Source: CAZYFH01 sp964646815
Lineage (GTDB): Bacteria; Acidobacteriota; Vicinamibacteria; Vicinamibacterales; UBA8438
Assembly: GCA_964646815.1 (NCBI GenBank)
Contig: CAZYFH010000010.1
Location: forward strand, 36,828-100,827
DNA length: 64,000 bases
Direction: 5' to 3'
The position numbers and the translations under genes were made by a program. Within the stretch, counting starts at the first letter, position 1. Every line of letters starts with the position of its first letter. A model generated the notes under the pieces. That model did not search any database, was not told the DNA's origin, and saw only the letters and a program-made list of their open reading frames with translations. Shown one piece after another: positions 8,298 through 17,362 of the stretch.

Positions 8298-9452
8298 ATG
8301 CGAGAGGGCAGACCATTGGTGTGGGCGCTTACGGCCTGCGCGCTGGCGGGATCGCCGGCGGCAGCTGACGGCTCGGTGACAGTGCTGTACGACGACCAGG
8401 TGATCGAGATCGCCCGAACGCTGGCCGACCCGAACGACCTCTGGATCGTTCCGGAAGACCTGCCCCACGTGAACCGTTTCGAGCTGAAGCCGGAGGGGGC
8501 CTGTCTCGATGAGCTCTGCGTGCCGGTCCTCCAGGATCGGGACAGCGAGATGTTCGTGACGCGCGGCGGTCAACCGTAGTTTAACGTCACGGCGCTAGCG
8601 CGGAAGCTCGAGCAAGCGTATGTGGCCGACCACGATCATGGGATCTGGAGCTTCGGAGAGATTCCGGTCACCCGAACCCGCTTCCTCCGGTCGGCCGTCG
8701 CACCAGACTTCGAGCTTCCGAATCGAAACGGCGAGCTGGTACGGCTGTCGGACTTTCGCGGGAAGAAGGTGCTCGTCGTCACCTGGGCCTCGTGGTGAGG
8801 GTGCCGGTTTGACCTGCCCGGGTGGCAGGCCCTCTACGCGGAACTTAAGGACCAGGACTTCGAGATCATCACTGTCGCGCAAGACATGCTGGGCGAGACG
8901 GCGACTGCCGAGTGGCACGATCAGGCCGAGTTGTCCTATACGACGCTCATTGACCGCACGCATCGGGTTACGTCGCTCTACAACTTGACCAACGTGCCTT
9001 CGGGCATCCTGGTGGACGAAGGAGGACGCGTGCGGCGGATCGACGAGGGCGCCTACTCCGGGGCACTCCAGATTGGCGACAAATCGATCGGCGCGCACGA
9101 CTACCGGCCGATCGTGCATGACTGGGTGGCGCGTGGTGAGAACAGCGAGTCTCTCTGGTCGCCCGAGGAGATGGTCGAGCGCATCCGGCGCCGGACGCCG
9201 GACCAGGCGCGGGCCGAGCCCACCTTCAAGCTGGGCGTCTACCTGTGCGGTCAGGGCGACGAGGCACTGGCGCGAACGTATTGGGAGCAGGCGCAGGCGC
9301 TGGCTCCAGATAACTGGAACTTCCACAGGCAGGACTGGAATCTCACGGAAGGGCTCGCTGGGCCGAAGCTCCTGGAGAAGATGGGAGCACTCGACGAGCC
9401 GTTCTACGTACCGCTCGACCTGCGCGGGCGGGAGGACGCCGCGCCGCGGTAG
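8298..9452 (+). CDS. Exported TlpA/thioredoxin-like redoxin, candidate selenoprotein (in-frame TGA at the active site; also an in-frame TAG)
   Basis: One reading frame of 385 codons from ATG 8298 (GTG 8286 also possible) to the TAG at 9450-9452, interrupted only by TAG at 8577-8579 (codon 94) and TGA at 8796-8798 (codon 167). A signal peptide (about 1-25) and an N-terminal beta domain precede a TlpA/AhpC-TSA-type redoxin domain: APDFELPNRNGELVRLSDF, then KKVLVVTWASW-[TGA]-GCRFDLPGW. In redoxins the position after WASW is the catalytic Cys, so the TGA most likely encodes selenocysteine in a Sec-Gly-Cys motif. A TPR-like C-terminal part follows. A SECIS-like hairpin starts 14 nt after the TGA. 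The TAG falls where a Trp codon (TGG) would fit (QP-*-FNVTALARKL); it may be a recent nonsense change or a base error. Sequence on both sides of each stop is clearly coding in the same frame. Confidence 0.75.
8813..8829 (+). promoter_or_regulatory. Candidate bacterial SECIS hairpin in the redoxin gene
   Basis: CCTGCC (8813-8818) pairs perfectly with GGCAGG (8824-8829) around the 5-nt loop CGGGT. The stem begins 14 nt after the TGA at 8796-8798 and the loop begins 20 nt after it. Bacterial SECIS elements sit inside the coding region just after the UGA and carry a G within the first two loop bases; here the second loop base is G. Folding was done by eye. Confidence 0.65.
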
Positions 9453-9545
9453 CGGTCTAGGCGTTCCTGCTATCGACCTCGAAGGACCGTCTTCGGTGAA
9501 GATGTCGCCGGTCTGCCTGAGGTCAGGCATTGCGATCAACTATCA

Positions 9546-11849
9546 ATGACTCGGGTCGAGCGTTGTGTGCGCGTCGCGGCGTTGTTATCCGGTTGGCTCT
9601 TGATGTTGCCTATGAGCCTGGCCGCCCAGCGAACCGTGGCGGATCCTGGACCCGTGCAAGAGGACGTGACCGCGGCTGGGGTGCCACTGACACGCGCCGC
9701 GCCGGTGGACGCGGCGCCGGTGATCGATGGCGATGTGCTCGGAGACCCAGTGTACGTCGACGCCCCGATTGCGACGGGATTCGTACAGAATCGGCCGTTC
9801 GAGGGAGAGCCGGCGTCGGAGCGGACGGAGGTGCGCATCGTCTACACCGGCGACACGCTCTACTTCGGGATCGTGTGTTACACAGAAGACCCGAGCACGA
9901 TCATCGCGGCCGACAGCCGTCGCGATTCCGACCTGACCGACACTGACAGCTTTCAGATCGTCCTCGACACGTATCTTGACGGGCAAAACGGTTTCGTGTT
10001 CGGGACCAATCCGGCGGGCGTCGAGTACGACGGTCAGGTGACAAACGAAGGGCAGGGGACCGGGCGTTTCGGCGGTGGTGGCGGCGGACGTCCGAGCAAC
10101 AATAGGCAGCAGCGGGGTTCGGGTGGTGGCTTTAACCTCAATTGGGACGGGGCATGGCAGGTGGTCGCGCGTGTGTCCGACGTCGGGTGGAGCGCAGAGA
10201 TCGCGATTCCGTTCCGCACGCTGCGCTATCCGACCACTCAGACGCAGTCGTGGGGCATGAACTTCCAGCGCAACATCCGGGCTCGGAACGAACAAGCATA
10301 CTGGTCGGCGTTGCCGCGTCAATACAACCTGAATCGAATCTCGCTGGCGGGAGCGCTCCAGGGACTCCAGGTGCCGCCGCAGCGAAACTTGCAGCTCACG
10401 CCGTACGCGCTCGGGGAGGCACTGCACCGGACCGAGGGTGCGACCACGGTGAGCACCGGCAACGTTGGAGCCGACCTTAAATATAGCGTCACACCCAGCA
10501 TGACGCTCGACCTGACCTACAACACTGACTTCGCACAGGTCGAGGTCGACGATCAACAGATCAACCTCGACCGGTTTACGCTCTTCTTTCCGGAGAAGCG
10601 GCCGTTCTTTCTCGAGAACGCCGGGTTGTTCTCCGTCGGCCAGCAGGGGGGCGTCGATATCTTCTTTAGCCGCCGGATCGGGCTCGGGGACAACGGCGAG
10701 CAGATTCCGATCATCGGTGGTGGTCGTCTGTCGGGGAAGGTTGGGACGAACACCAACGTCGGCTTTCTCAATATGCAGACTCAGGCCGTGGGCGCCACCG
10801 GGAGTCCGCGACAGAACTTCACGGTCGCGCGCGTCAGACAGGACCTGCCTAACCGTTCGAACGTGGGGGCCATGTTCGTGAACCGGCAGGCGAGTGGGGA
10901 CTTGGCCGCGGCGGATGATGCGAACCGGAGCTACGCGGTCGACGGGACCTGGGGCATCGGGGAGGGTGGCACAGTCTCGGGCTTCGCTGCACGGACGGAC
11001 TCGCCGGGTCAACCCACGAGCGAGGCCCACGCCTACGCGCTCAGTGCTCAGCATCAGTCGGAACGTGCGCGTCTGAGCCTCGGTTACACCGAGGTCGCGC
11101 CGAATTTCAATCCAGAGGTCGGGTTCCTGGCGCGTGAGAGCTACCGTCGGATGAACGCTAGCGTGTTCACGACGTTCCGTCCCGAGAGCTTCATGGGCGT
11201 CCATGAGTTCCGGCCTCATGTCTTCCACAACACGTACTTCGACTATCGCACCGGGCGACACGAATCACAGTTCACGCACATCGACAACCACATTGAGTGG
11301 CGGAACGGGTACGAGATTCACACCGGGATGAACGTCACCCGGGAAGGCGTGTTCGAGGCCTTCGAGATCTTCCCCGGCGTGATCATTCCTCCGAGCACCT
11401 ACGACCACAAGGAAGTGCAGATCGCCGGCAACACCAACCTTGGCGCACCAGTTAGCTTCAACGTTAACAGCATCATCGGAGGCCTGTTCGGCGGCGATCG
11501 GATCACGATCACCCCGTCAATTGCTGCCCGCGTTGGGGAGACCGTCAACGCGACGTTCGAATGGTCCTATAACGACCTGCGGCTTCCGGGTGGGGACTTC
11601 ACGACAAACTTGGCGCGTTTTCGGGCGTCGTATTCCTTCACGACGCGAATGTTTTTCCAGGGACTCGTCCAGTACAACGACCGCGCCGACCTGTGGTCGT
11701 CGAATCTCCGGTTCGGCCTGCTCTCGGACGCCAATACTGGGCTGTTCGTGGTCTACAACGACATCCAAGGCCTCGGGAGCGCGATTCCCACGGGCGCCGG
11801 CCGCACGCTCACGGTCAAATACAGCTACCTGTTTGATCTCGTCGATTGA
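9546..11849 (+). CDS. DUF5916 outer-membrane barrel with CBM9-like N-terminal domain
   Basis: 767 residues. A signal peptide (about 1-27, ending LAAQR) is followed by a carbohydrate-binding family 9-like beta-sandwich: VIDGDVLGDPVYVDA, the FGIVCYTEDPSTI strand and W-x-A-E-I-A-I-P-F at the end. Then comes a long beta-rich region with alternating pattern, typical of the DUF5916 membrane barrel (FFPEKRPFFLENAGLF is the family hallmark). The protein ends in an aromatic/hydrophobic strand. These proteins probably sit in the outer membrane; their ligand or activity is unknown to me. A Gly-rich insert lies near residues 175-200. No strong ribosome site was seen before ATG 9546. Confidence 0.88.
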   Translation: MTRVERCVRVAALLSGWLLMLPMSLAAQRTVADPGPVQEDVTAAGVPLTRAAPVDAAPVIDGDVLGDPVYVDAPIATGFVQNRPFEGEPASERTEVRIVYTGDTLYFGIVCYTEDPSTIIAADSRRDSDLTDTDSFQIVLDTYLDGQNGFVFGTNPAGVEYDGQVTNEGQGTGRFGGGGGGRPSNNRQQRGSGGGFNLNWDGAWQVVARVSDVGWSAEIAIPFRTLRYPTTQTQSWGMNFQRNIRARNEQAYWSALPRQYNLNRISLAGALQGLQVPPQRNLQLTPYALGEALHRTEGATTVSTGNVGADLKYSVTPSMTLDLTYNTDFAQVEVDDQQINLDRFTLFFPEKRPFFLENAGLFSVGQQGGVDIFFSRRIGLGDNGEQIPIIGGGRLSGKVGTNTNVGFLNMQTQAVGATGSPRQNFTVARVRQDLPNRSNVGAMFVNRQASGDLAAADDANRSYAVDGTWGIGEGGTVSGFAARTDSPGQPTSEAHAYALSAQHQSERARLSLGYTEVAPNFNPEVGFLARESYRRMNASVFTTFRPESFMGVHEFRPHVFHNTYFDYRTGRHESQFTHIDNHIEWRNGYEIHTGMNVTREGVFEAFEIFPGVIIPPSTYDHKEVQIAGNTNLGAPVSFNVNSIIGGLFGGDRITITPSIAARVGETVNATFEWSYNDLRLPGGDFTTNLARFRASYSFTTRMFFQGLVQYNDRADLWSSNLRFGLLSDANTGLFVVYNDIQGLGSAIPTGAGRTLTVKYSYLFDLVD

Positions 11850-12111
11850 CTAGACGGTACTTCGTCCCGAACGCCCGCGCCGTGCTCCTCGGGGACCGCG
11901 AGGGCCGCACGCAGCGCCCGCAAGCGGCGCCGTGGGCCACGGCGCCGATGATCTGCAACGAGTTACCAGATTCTCGTTTCAGGCCGGATACCGGCCTCGC
12001 GGGCGATGGGGTGCCAAGGTGGTCTACTATGGGTAGGCGGTCGTGGCAGTTTCGACAGCCGCTGAGTGACGTGACAACGTGCGCGACGATGCGCAGGAGA
12101 TGGGGGAGCAG

Positions 12112-13131
12112 ATGAAAAGGAACATCCTGGCGTGGGTGCCGGCGCTGGTCTCGGCCGCCGTGCTGTTGATCACTCCCGGCGTCGTTGCCGGGCAGACGGA
12201 AGCGCCGGACGGCTGGACGGTGCCTCGAACGGCAGATGGGCATCCCGACCTGCAGGGCATCTGGACGAACAACCGTGCGACGCCGATGGAGCGTCCGGAG
12301 CAATTTGGCGAGAAGGCCAGGCTGACCGACGAAGAACTGGCCGAGTTGACCGGGCGCATCGAAGAGTTCCGCGATTCTGAGCAGGCTGGCGATTTGCTGG
12401 GCGACCGTCTCGTCCAACAGGCGCTCGGGAACGCCGAGTTCCAGGATTTTGATACGGTCACGGGGAACTACAACGCGTTCTGGTTGGTCGATCGCTCGCT
12501 CGACAACCGTACCTCGCTCATCATCGACCCGCCGAACGGGCGGCGACCACCGCTCACAGAGGCGGCGCTGGTTCGCATGCGTGAGAGCCGTGGCCCGCTG
12601 GGTTCGTCGGGCTCAGACGGTCCAGAGCAACGCACCCTGGGCGACCGATGTCTTCACTTTGGCGTCCCCAACCTGGGGTCCGGCTACAACAGCTATTCCC
12701 AGATCCTGCAGACGCCCGACCAGGTAACGATCCTCCAGGAGATGGGGCATATCATCCGGACGATCCCGCTCGACGGACGGCCACACCTCGGCGAGTCGAT
12801 CCCGCAGTGGGCGGGGAACTCGCGGGGACGATGGGAGGGTGACACGCTGGTGGTCGAGACCCGAAGTTACGACCCGCGGAGCCGCTACAACGGGGGATCA
12901 GCGAACCTAATTCTGGTCGAGCGGTATGACCGAATCGCGCCTGACGTACTCAGGCACGAGGTCACGCTTCGGGACCCAGATACTTGGACAGAGCCCTGGA
13001 CCCTCGAGCTGCTTCTCGACCAGACCGAAGAGCCGATCTTCGAGTACGCCTGTCACGAGGGCAATTACGCGATGCCCGGCATCCTGGCGGGGGCGCGAGC
13101 CGAGGAACGGGAGGCAGAAGAGTCGCGGTAG
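12112..13131 (+). CDS. Secreted protein of a multi-copy family, function unknown (copy 1)
   Basis: 339 residues from ATG 12112, just after a GGGGGAG site. A signal peptide ends near VVAGQ (about residue 28). The order of motifs defines the family: P-D-L-Q-G-I-W-T near the N-terminus, RTSLIIDPPNGRRPP, a QTPDQVTILQEMG strand, IPLDGRPHLGES, G-R-W-E-G-D-T-L-V-V-E-T, VERYDR, and a C-terminal YACHEGNYAMPGIL. No catalytic motif of a known enzyme is recognised. The second copy starts 29 bp downstream, so the pair is a tandem duplication on one transcript. Probably periplasmic. Confidence 0.8.
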   Translation: MKRNILAWVPALVSAAVLLITPGVVAGQTEAPDGWTVPRTADGHPDLQGIWTNNRATPMERPEQFGEKARLTDEELAELTGRIEEFRDSEQAGDLLGDRLVQQALGNAEFQDFDTVTGNYNAFWLVDRSLDNRTSLIIDPPNGRRPPLTEAALVRMRESRGPLGSSGSDGPEQRTLGDRCLHFGVPNLGSGYNSYSQILQTPDQVTILQEMGHIIRTIPLDGRPHLGESIPQWAGNSRGRWEGDTLVVETRSYDPRSRYNGGSANLILVERYDRIAPDVLRHEVTLRDPDTWTEPWTLELLLDQTEEPIFEYACHEGNYAMPGILAGARAEEREAEESR

Positions 13132-13160
13132 AGGTCTGGCCCACGCAGAAGGAGGGGGAT

Positions 13161-14132
13161 ATGAGCCGGCGAATTCTCGCTGTTGCACTCGGTGTGTTCG
13201 CGTTTGTGATCACGACGCCGCGGGTGACCGCCGCGCAATCCTCTGAGGCGGAGACCGCGCCGCGGACCTCCTGGGGTGCGCCGGACCTTCAGGGCGTCTG
13301 GGACTTCCGTACGGCGACCCCGCTCGAGCGACCCGAGGAGTTCGCCGGGAAGGATTTCCTCTCGGACGAGGAAGCCGCCGAGGTGGTCGAGCAGACGGCC
13401 CAACGGTGGATTAGTCTCGCTGAAGGAAGCGACACCGACCCGGGCGCGTACAACCAGTTCTGGTTCGACTACGGGACCAGCGTCACGGAGGACCGGCGAA
13501 CCTCCCTAATCGTCGATCCACCGGATGGTCGGATTCCAGCACGGCGGCCGGCCGCACAACGGCTCACCGAGGAGCAACGCGCGTATCGGCGCGACCACCC
13601 CGCCGATTCCTGGGCGGACCGTGGGATCGCGGAGCGGTGCATCCTTGGATTCAACGCCGGTCCACCGATGGAGCCTCGCGCCTACAACAACCACATGCAG
13701 CTGTTCCAGACCCCGGATCACGTCGTGATCCTCACCGAGATGGTCAACGACTCGCGTGTTATTCCGCTGGATGGGCGGCCCCATCTGCGGCGAGACATGC
13801 GTCAATGGCGGGGCGATTCGCGTGGGCACTGGGAGGACGACACGCTGGTCGTGGAAACCCGTAACTTCACGAACAAGACCTCGTTCCGTGGCAGTGGCCC
13901 GCGGATGCGGCTCGTCGAACGGTTGACGCGGATCGACGCGGACACCCTGCTCTACGAATACACCGTCGACGATCCCGAGACGTTCGAGCGCGGTTGGTCC
14001 GTAGCGATGCCGATGCTGCTTGCTGAGGCTCCGCTCTTCGAATACGCGTGTCACGAAGGCAACTACGGCATGGAGGGAATCCTCGCAGGCCATCGCGCGG
14101 ACGAACGCAAGGCCGCCGGCGCTGCGCGGTAA
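13161..14132 (+). CDS. Secreted protein of a multi-copy family, function unknown (copy 2)
   Basis: 323 residues from ATG 13161, preceded by GGAGGGGGA. The signal peptide ends near VTAAQ. It carries the same motif series as its upstream neighbour: APDLQGVWDFRTATPLERP, RTSLIVDPPDGRIP, FQTPDHVVILTEM, IPLDGRPHLRRDM, GHWEDDTLVVETRNF, LVERLTRIDADTLLYEYTVDDP and EYACHEGNYGMEGIL. Similarity to copy 1 is obvious over the whole length. The invariant C-H-E-G-N near the end might bind a metal or cofactor, but that is speculation. A metallo-hydrolase gene follows 30 bp later and is probably co-transcribed. Confidence 0.8.
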   Translation: MSRRILAVALGVFAFVITTPRVTAAQSSEAETAPRTSWGAPDLQGVWDFRTATPLERPEEFAGKDFLSDEEAAEVVEQTAQRWISLAEGSDTDPGAYNQFWFDYGTSVTEDRRTSLIVDPPDGRIPARRPAAQRLTEEQRAYRRDHPADSWADRGIAERCILGFNAGPPMEPRAYNNHMQLFQTPDHVVILTEMVNDSRVIPLDGRPHLRRDMRQWRGDSRGHWEDDTLVVETRNFTNKTSFRGSGPRMRLVERLTRIDADTLLYEYTVDDPETFERGWSVAMPMLLAEAPLFEYACHEGNYGMEGILAGHRADERKAAGAAR

Positions 14133-14162
14133 AACCCCGAGCGCGAATCGAGGGAGGGGCGC

Positions 14163-14957
14163 ATGCGGAACGTTATCGCGATCGTAGCCTTGGTCGTGGG
14201 CACCGGCGTCGCTGGCGTCTCGGCCCAATCGCCGCATCAGATCGCCGCCGATGGCGGCGACATCGTCATCACCCCCATTGTGCACGCGAGTGTCCAAGTC
14301 GAGCACGCGGGCCGAGTGATTCACGTCGACCCTTGGAGCAGCGGTGACCTTTCTCACGCCGCGCTCGCCGACCTCATCCTCGTCACCGATGATCCCGGGC
14401 ACCACCTGGATCCGGCCGCCATCGAGCGGTTGCGAAAGCCAGGCGCGCCGGTGGTCGTCACCGCGGCCGGACATGGGAAGGTGCCGGAGGCGATCGTACT
14501 TGGCAACGGCGAGCGCCGTGTGTTCGACGGCATCCCGGTGGAAGCCATCCCGGCGTACGACATGACGCCGGGGAGTCCGCTCCATCCGAAAGGCGACGCG
14601 AACGGCTACGTCGTCACCCTCGGGGGTCGGCGGCTTTATTTCGCTGGCGTCACAGAGTGCGTTCCTGAGATCCAGGCACTGCGCGACATCGATGTGGCTT
14701 TCTTGCCGATGAACCTGCCGGTCGATCGGATGCGCCCGATTCCCGTCGCCGAATGTATCAGGACGTTTGCACCGAAGGTGGTCTACCTCTACCACTACGA
14801 CAATCGGTACGCGCGATGGCTCCAGAATCCGCAGGGTCCTGGCCCGGAAGGCGCTCAAGACACCGCGGCCACGCTTGAGGCGTTCAAGAACGCGATCGTC
14901 GACCTCCCGGTCGAGTTCCGCGACGGCCCTTGGTATCCCACCGTGTCGGCGCGGTGA
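14163..14957 (+). CDS. Exported metallo-beta-lactamase-fold (UlaG-like) hydrolase
   Basis: 264 residues; signal peptide to about residue 22 (GVSAQ). The fold pattern is that of UlaG-like metal-dependent hydrolases: IVITPIVHASVQVEHAGRVIHVDPW, LADLILVTDDPGHHLDPAAI, GGRRLYFAGVTECVPEI and VAFLPMN. The usual T-H-x-H-x-D-H metal motif is altered to TDDPGHHLDP, keeping the last acidic/His pair but losing the first histidine. Metal binding may therefore be modified. It follows the two-copy secreted family and has a GGGAGGGG ribosome site. Substrate unknown. Confidence 0.78.
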   Translation: MRNVIAIVALVVGTGVAGVSAQSPHQIAADGGDIVITPIVHASVQVEHAGRVIHVDPWSSGDLSHAALADLILVTDDPGHHLDPAAIERLRKPGAPVVVTAAGHGKVPEAIVLGNGERRVFDGIPVEAIPAYDMTPGSPLHPKGDANGYVVTLGGRRLYFAGVTECVPEIQALRDIDVAFLPMNLPVDRMRPIPVAECIRTFAPKVVYLYHYDNRYARWLQNPQGPGPEGAQDTAATLEAFKNAIVDLPVEFRDGPWYPTVSAR

Positions 14958-15030
14958 GGGTAGGACCTGTCTGGCGGCGTTCGTTTCCTCTCGAGGTTGC
15001 GATATTTAAATAGTCTGGTTTGGCGACGCC

Positions 15031-15993
15031 TTAGGGCGCCGATGTCGGTAGGTGTACGAGGTAGCTTGACCCATCACGGTTGAGCCAGACACGGACGTAG
15101 TCGCCCTCCCGTAGTGCGTCGACTTGGACCTGATTGCGTGGTGCCGAGGACGTGGCCACTTCTTCAAGCTCGGAATCCGGCACGACGGTGGCCAACGCCC
15201 GGCCGGCAATGGATCCATCCTCTTCGTGAAGGAACTCGATCCAACGCGTGGTCGTGGACGGCTCTTGGTCGACGACCGGCGCCGATTCGTCTGTGAGCCG
15301 TACGCGGTAAGGAGCCGGCTCGAGCGGCTCGCCCGTCGCGTACGCTCGGAGCGGTAAGTCGAAGCCCCCGCCGGCTGCGCGGGTTGCCGCGGCCTCGACG
15401 GCTGCTTCTTGGGCGACGGCTATTGCCGCCAAGGAAACCCCGATGTCGCGTGCGGCGGTTAGAGCTGACTGAGCGCGTTGATGAGCGCCTGCGTATTCTC
15501 CAGCCTGAAGGTCCGATTCCACGGCCGCGAGTGACGACTCCGCATCCTCAACGTCTGATCGCAGTCCGTCGACGTCTTCGTCAGCCAGTTCGTCGATGGC
15601 CGGTCTCGCGTCGTCAAGTGCGGCTTCGGCATCGGCGATGCGCCTGCGAGTCTCGGTCTGGAGGCGAACCTTTTCCGCCTCAACAGCCGCATCGACGGTG
15701 TCAGCGGTTGCCTCCACCTCGGCGGCAAGCTGGGTAACCCGATCGTAGGACCGGGCAAGTGCGAACCGGTCGTTCTGCGCCCGCAGCTCGGCATCGAGTC
15801 TTCCGACCGTTTCGCGGGCTGCAGCGTATTCTCCAGGCGCATAGGCTTGGCCTTCGCCGGCCACGGCCTCAACTTGCGCTCGGGCCGCGTCTACGGTCGC
15901 CGTGGGGACCTCCGCGCAGGCGCTGGCAAGCGTGACGAGACTCAAGATGCTGAGCCCCGAGAGGCTGTGCTCTCTAATGATCTTCATCCTCAT
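15031..15993 (-). CDS. Coiled-coil lipoprotein (DUF4398-like)
   Basis: About 320 residues from ATG 15993. The lipoprotein signal ends LASAC at about residue 27. Residues 30-215 are Ala/Glu/Arg/Asp-rich and predicted by eye to be long helices or a coiled coil; the EYAAAR and YDRVTQLAAE repeats resemble DUF4398 periplasmic lipoproteins. The C-terminal 100 residues are more globular, ending in an SH3-like strand set (REGDYVRVWLNRDGSSYLVHLP). Probably outer-membrane-anchored with a structural or peptidoglycan-facing role; no function is established. It is convergent with the metallo-hydrolase gene. Confidence 0.65.
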   Translation of the reverse strand: MRMKIIREHSLSGLSILSLVTLASACAEVPTATVDAARAQVEAVAGEGQAYAPGEYAAARETVGRLDAELRAQNDRFALARSYDRVTQLAAEVEATADTVDAAVEAEKVRLQTETRRRIADAEAALDDARPAIDELADEDVDGLRSDVEDAESSLAAVESDLQAGEYAGAHQRAQSALTAARDIGVSLAAIAVAQEAAVEAAATRAAGGGFDLPLRAYATGEPLEPAPYRVRLTDESAPVVDQEPSTTTRWIEFLHEEDGSIAGRALATVVPDSELEEVATSSAPRNQVQVDALREGDYVRVWLNRDGSSYLVHLPTSAP

Positions 15994-16122
15994 ATGATCG
16001 CACACTGGCGCTGTCGTGATCGAGACTCGCGGCCGGCGCACATGATGGTATCTGCACGCCGTTTGTCATATCAGCGCCGTGGGTGCATCGGTCGACCCTA
16101 GCCGGACCGGCTGACACGGGGG

Positions 16123-17325
16123 TTAGTCGTCGACGACGGCGATCCCCTCGATTTCCAGGAGCGCCTCGGTCGCGAAGAGCGACTGAATGCCGAGGAGCGT
16201 CGCGGCCGGGACCCTCGCGTCTGGGAACCCATGTCGCTTACGTGCCGCATCGAGCACCTCGAAATCACCCAGGGTGTAGCGCGGCATGTAGATGACGATC
16301 TTCAGTAGGTCCTCCGGTGATGCGCCGGCCGCTTCGAGACGCCGTTTGAGGTTCGCATAGACCTGGTCGGCCTGGACCTCGAGGGTGTCGCCCGGTCGCC
16401 CCACCTGTCCTGACACCTGAACGACCTTCTGGCCTGAGCCTCTTGCGGTCACCACCTGCGTGAAACCGGTTGCCGGGTCGATGAACTCGCGCTCGACCGG
16501 CCCGCCATCGACGCCGACGACGGCGATCGCGTCGATCTCAATCTTGAACCGATCGCTCACGAGCGCCGGGATCCCGAGCAGTGTGCTCGCCGGCATGTCG
16601 CTTTGGGTCAGTGACTGGTCGCGCCCCGCGCGATACGCCGCAAGGTCGGTCGTGGGATCGAAGTCGACGACGTAGGTCGTCGCCTTCACCATGTCGGCGA
16701 ATGAGGCCCCGGCGCGCTCGAGCTGCTGGCCGACACGTCCCCATACCGACGCGGTCTGGGCCGCGAGATCGTCACCCTCGCCGACCTGTCCGGCGACATA
16801 GACAGTCTTGACCCCGTGCGCCGTCACGGCGACCGCGCCACTGAAGCCATTCGAGGGTGCGTAGCGCTCGATTTCAAGCCCGACGCCCGGCTCAGCGACC
16901 ACGGCAGTGACCTCGATCTCGACGCGCAACGCGGGCGCGAACAGCTCGCGGACCCCGATCATGGTGCTGGCGGGCCAGTGTCCCTCTGGGAACGTCGCCA
17001 GTCGGGCCTCTGCGATCATGCTGTACTGATCCGGTTCGAAATCCTTAACGAAGATCCGGACCTTGACGACGTCCTCGGTGGTCGCTCCCGCCTGCCCGAG
17101 TCGGCGTACGACGCCCGCGAACGCGGACTCGACATGCGCTTTCAGATCGTCGCCCTGGCCGACCTGGCCGGAGACGTGGATCGTCTTGACGCCGCGGTCC
17201 GTCGAGGTGACGACCTGTGTGAAACCGGTCGCGATGTCGATGTGCTCTACCTGTGCGATGGCCATGCCAGTGCAGACGTTTACCATTGCGCCGACAGTGA
17301 TCGCGGCCCAGGCTCCGTGCCTCAT
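16123..17325 (-). CDS. Exported protein with three tandem RidA (YjgF) domains
   Basis: 400 residues from ATG 17325, which has GGGAG upstream; an in-frame ATG at 17346 is less likely. The signal peptide ends near AIAQ. Three RidA-type units follow, at about residues 30-145, 150-275 and 280-400. Each has the same scaffold: G-F-T/S-x-A/V-V-x-V followed by VKTIHVSGQVG, VKTVYVAGQVG or QKVVQVSGQVG, then a D-V-V-K-V/M-V-K-A-T/L-L-K-I helix, PASTMIG/PASTLLG/PAATLLG, and an EIE-x-x-A-V-V strand. RidA proteins hydrolyse reactive enamines/imines in the cytoplasm, usually as a homotrimer of single domains. A secreted single-chain triple-domain version could form the trimer within one polypeptide; this is inference. 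Confidence 0.85.
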   Translation of the reverse strand: MRHGAWAAITVGAMVNVCTGMAIAQVEHIDIATGFTQVVTSTDRGVKTIHVSGQVGQGDDLKAHVESAFAGVVRRLGQAGATTEDVVKVRIFVKDFEPDQYSMIAEARLATFPEGHWPASTMIGVRELFAPALRVEIEVTAVVAEPGVGLEIERYAPSNGFSGAVAVTAHGVKTVYVAGQVGEGDDLAAQTASVWGRVGQQLERAGASFADMVKATTYVVDFDPTTDLAAYRAGRDQSLTQSDMPASTLLGIPALVSDRFKIEIDAIAVVGVDGGPVEREFIDPATGFTQVVTARGSGQKVVQVSGQVGRPGDTLEVQADQVYANLKRRLEAAGASPEDLLKIVIYMPRYTLGDFEVLDAARKRHGFPDARVPAATLLGIQSLFATEALLEIEGIAVVDD

Positions 17326-17362
17326 GGGTGCTTCTCCCTTCGTCAATCGCGCACGACCACCG

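Noticed and set aside
8286..9452. Reading the redoxin locus as two or three separate genes
   Set aside because: All pieces lie in one frame and form one redoxin with the TGA exactly at the active site, so independent genes are less likely than one gene with recoded or mutated stops.
9585..11261. A 558-codon open frame on the reverse strand
   Set aside because: It is entirely antisense to the DUF5916 gene. In GC-rich DNA such shadow frames are common; the forward protein has clear family motifs and a signal peptide, the reverse one has none.
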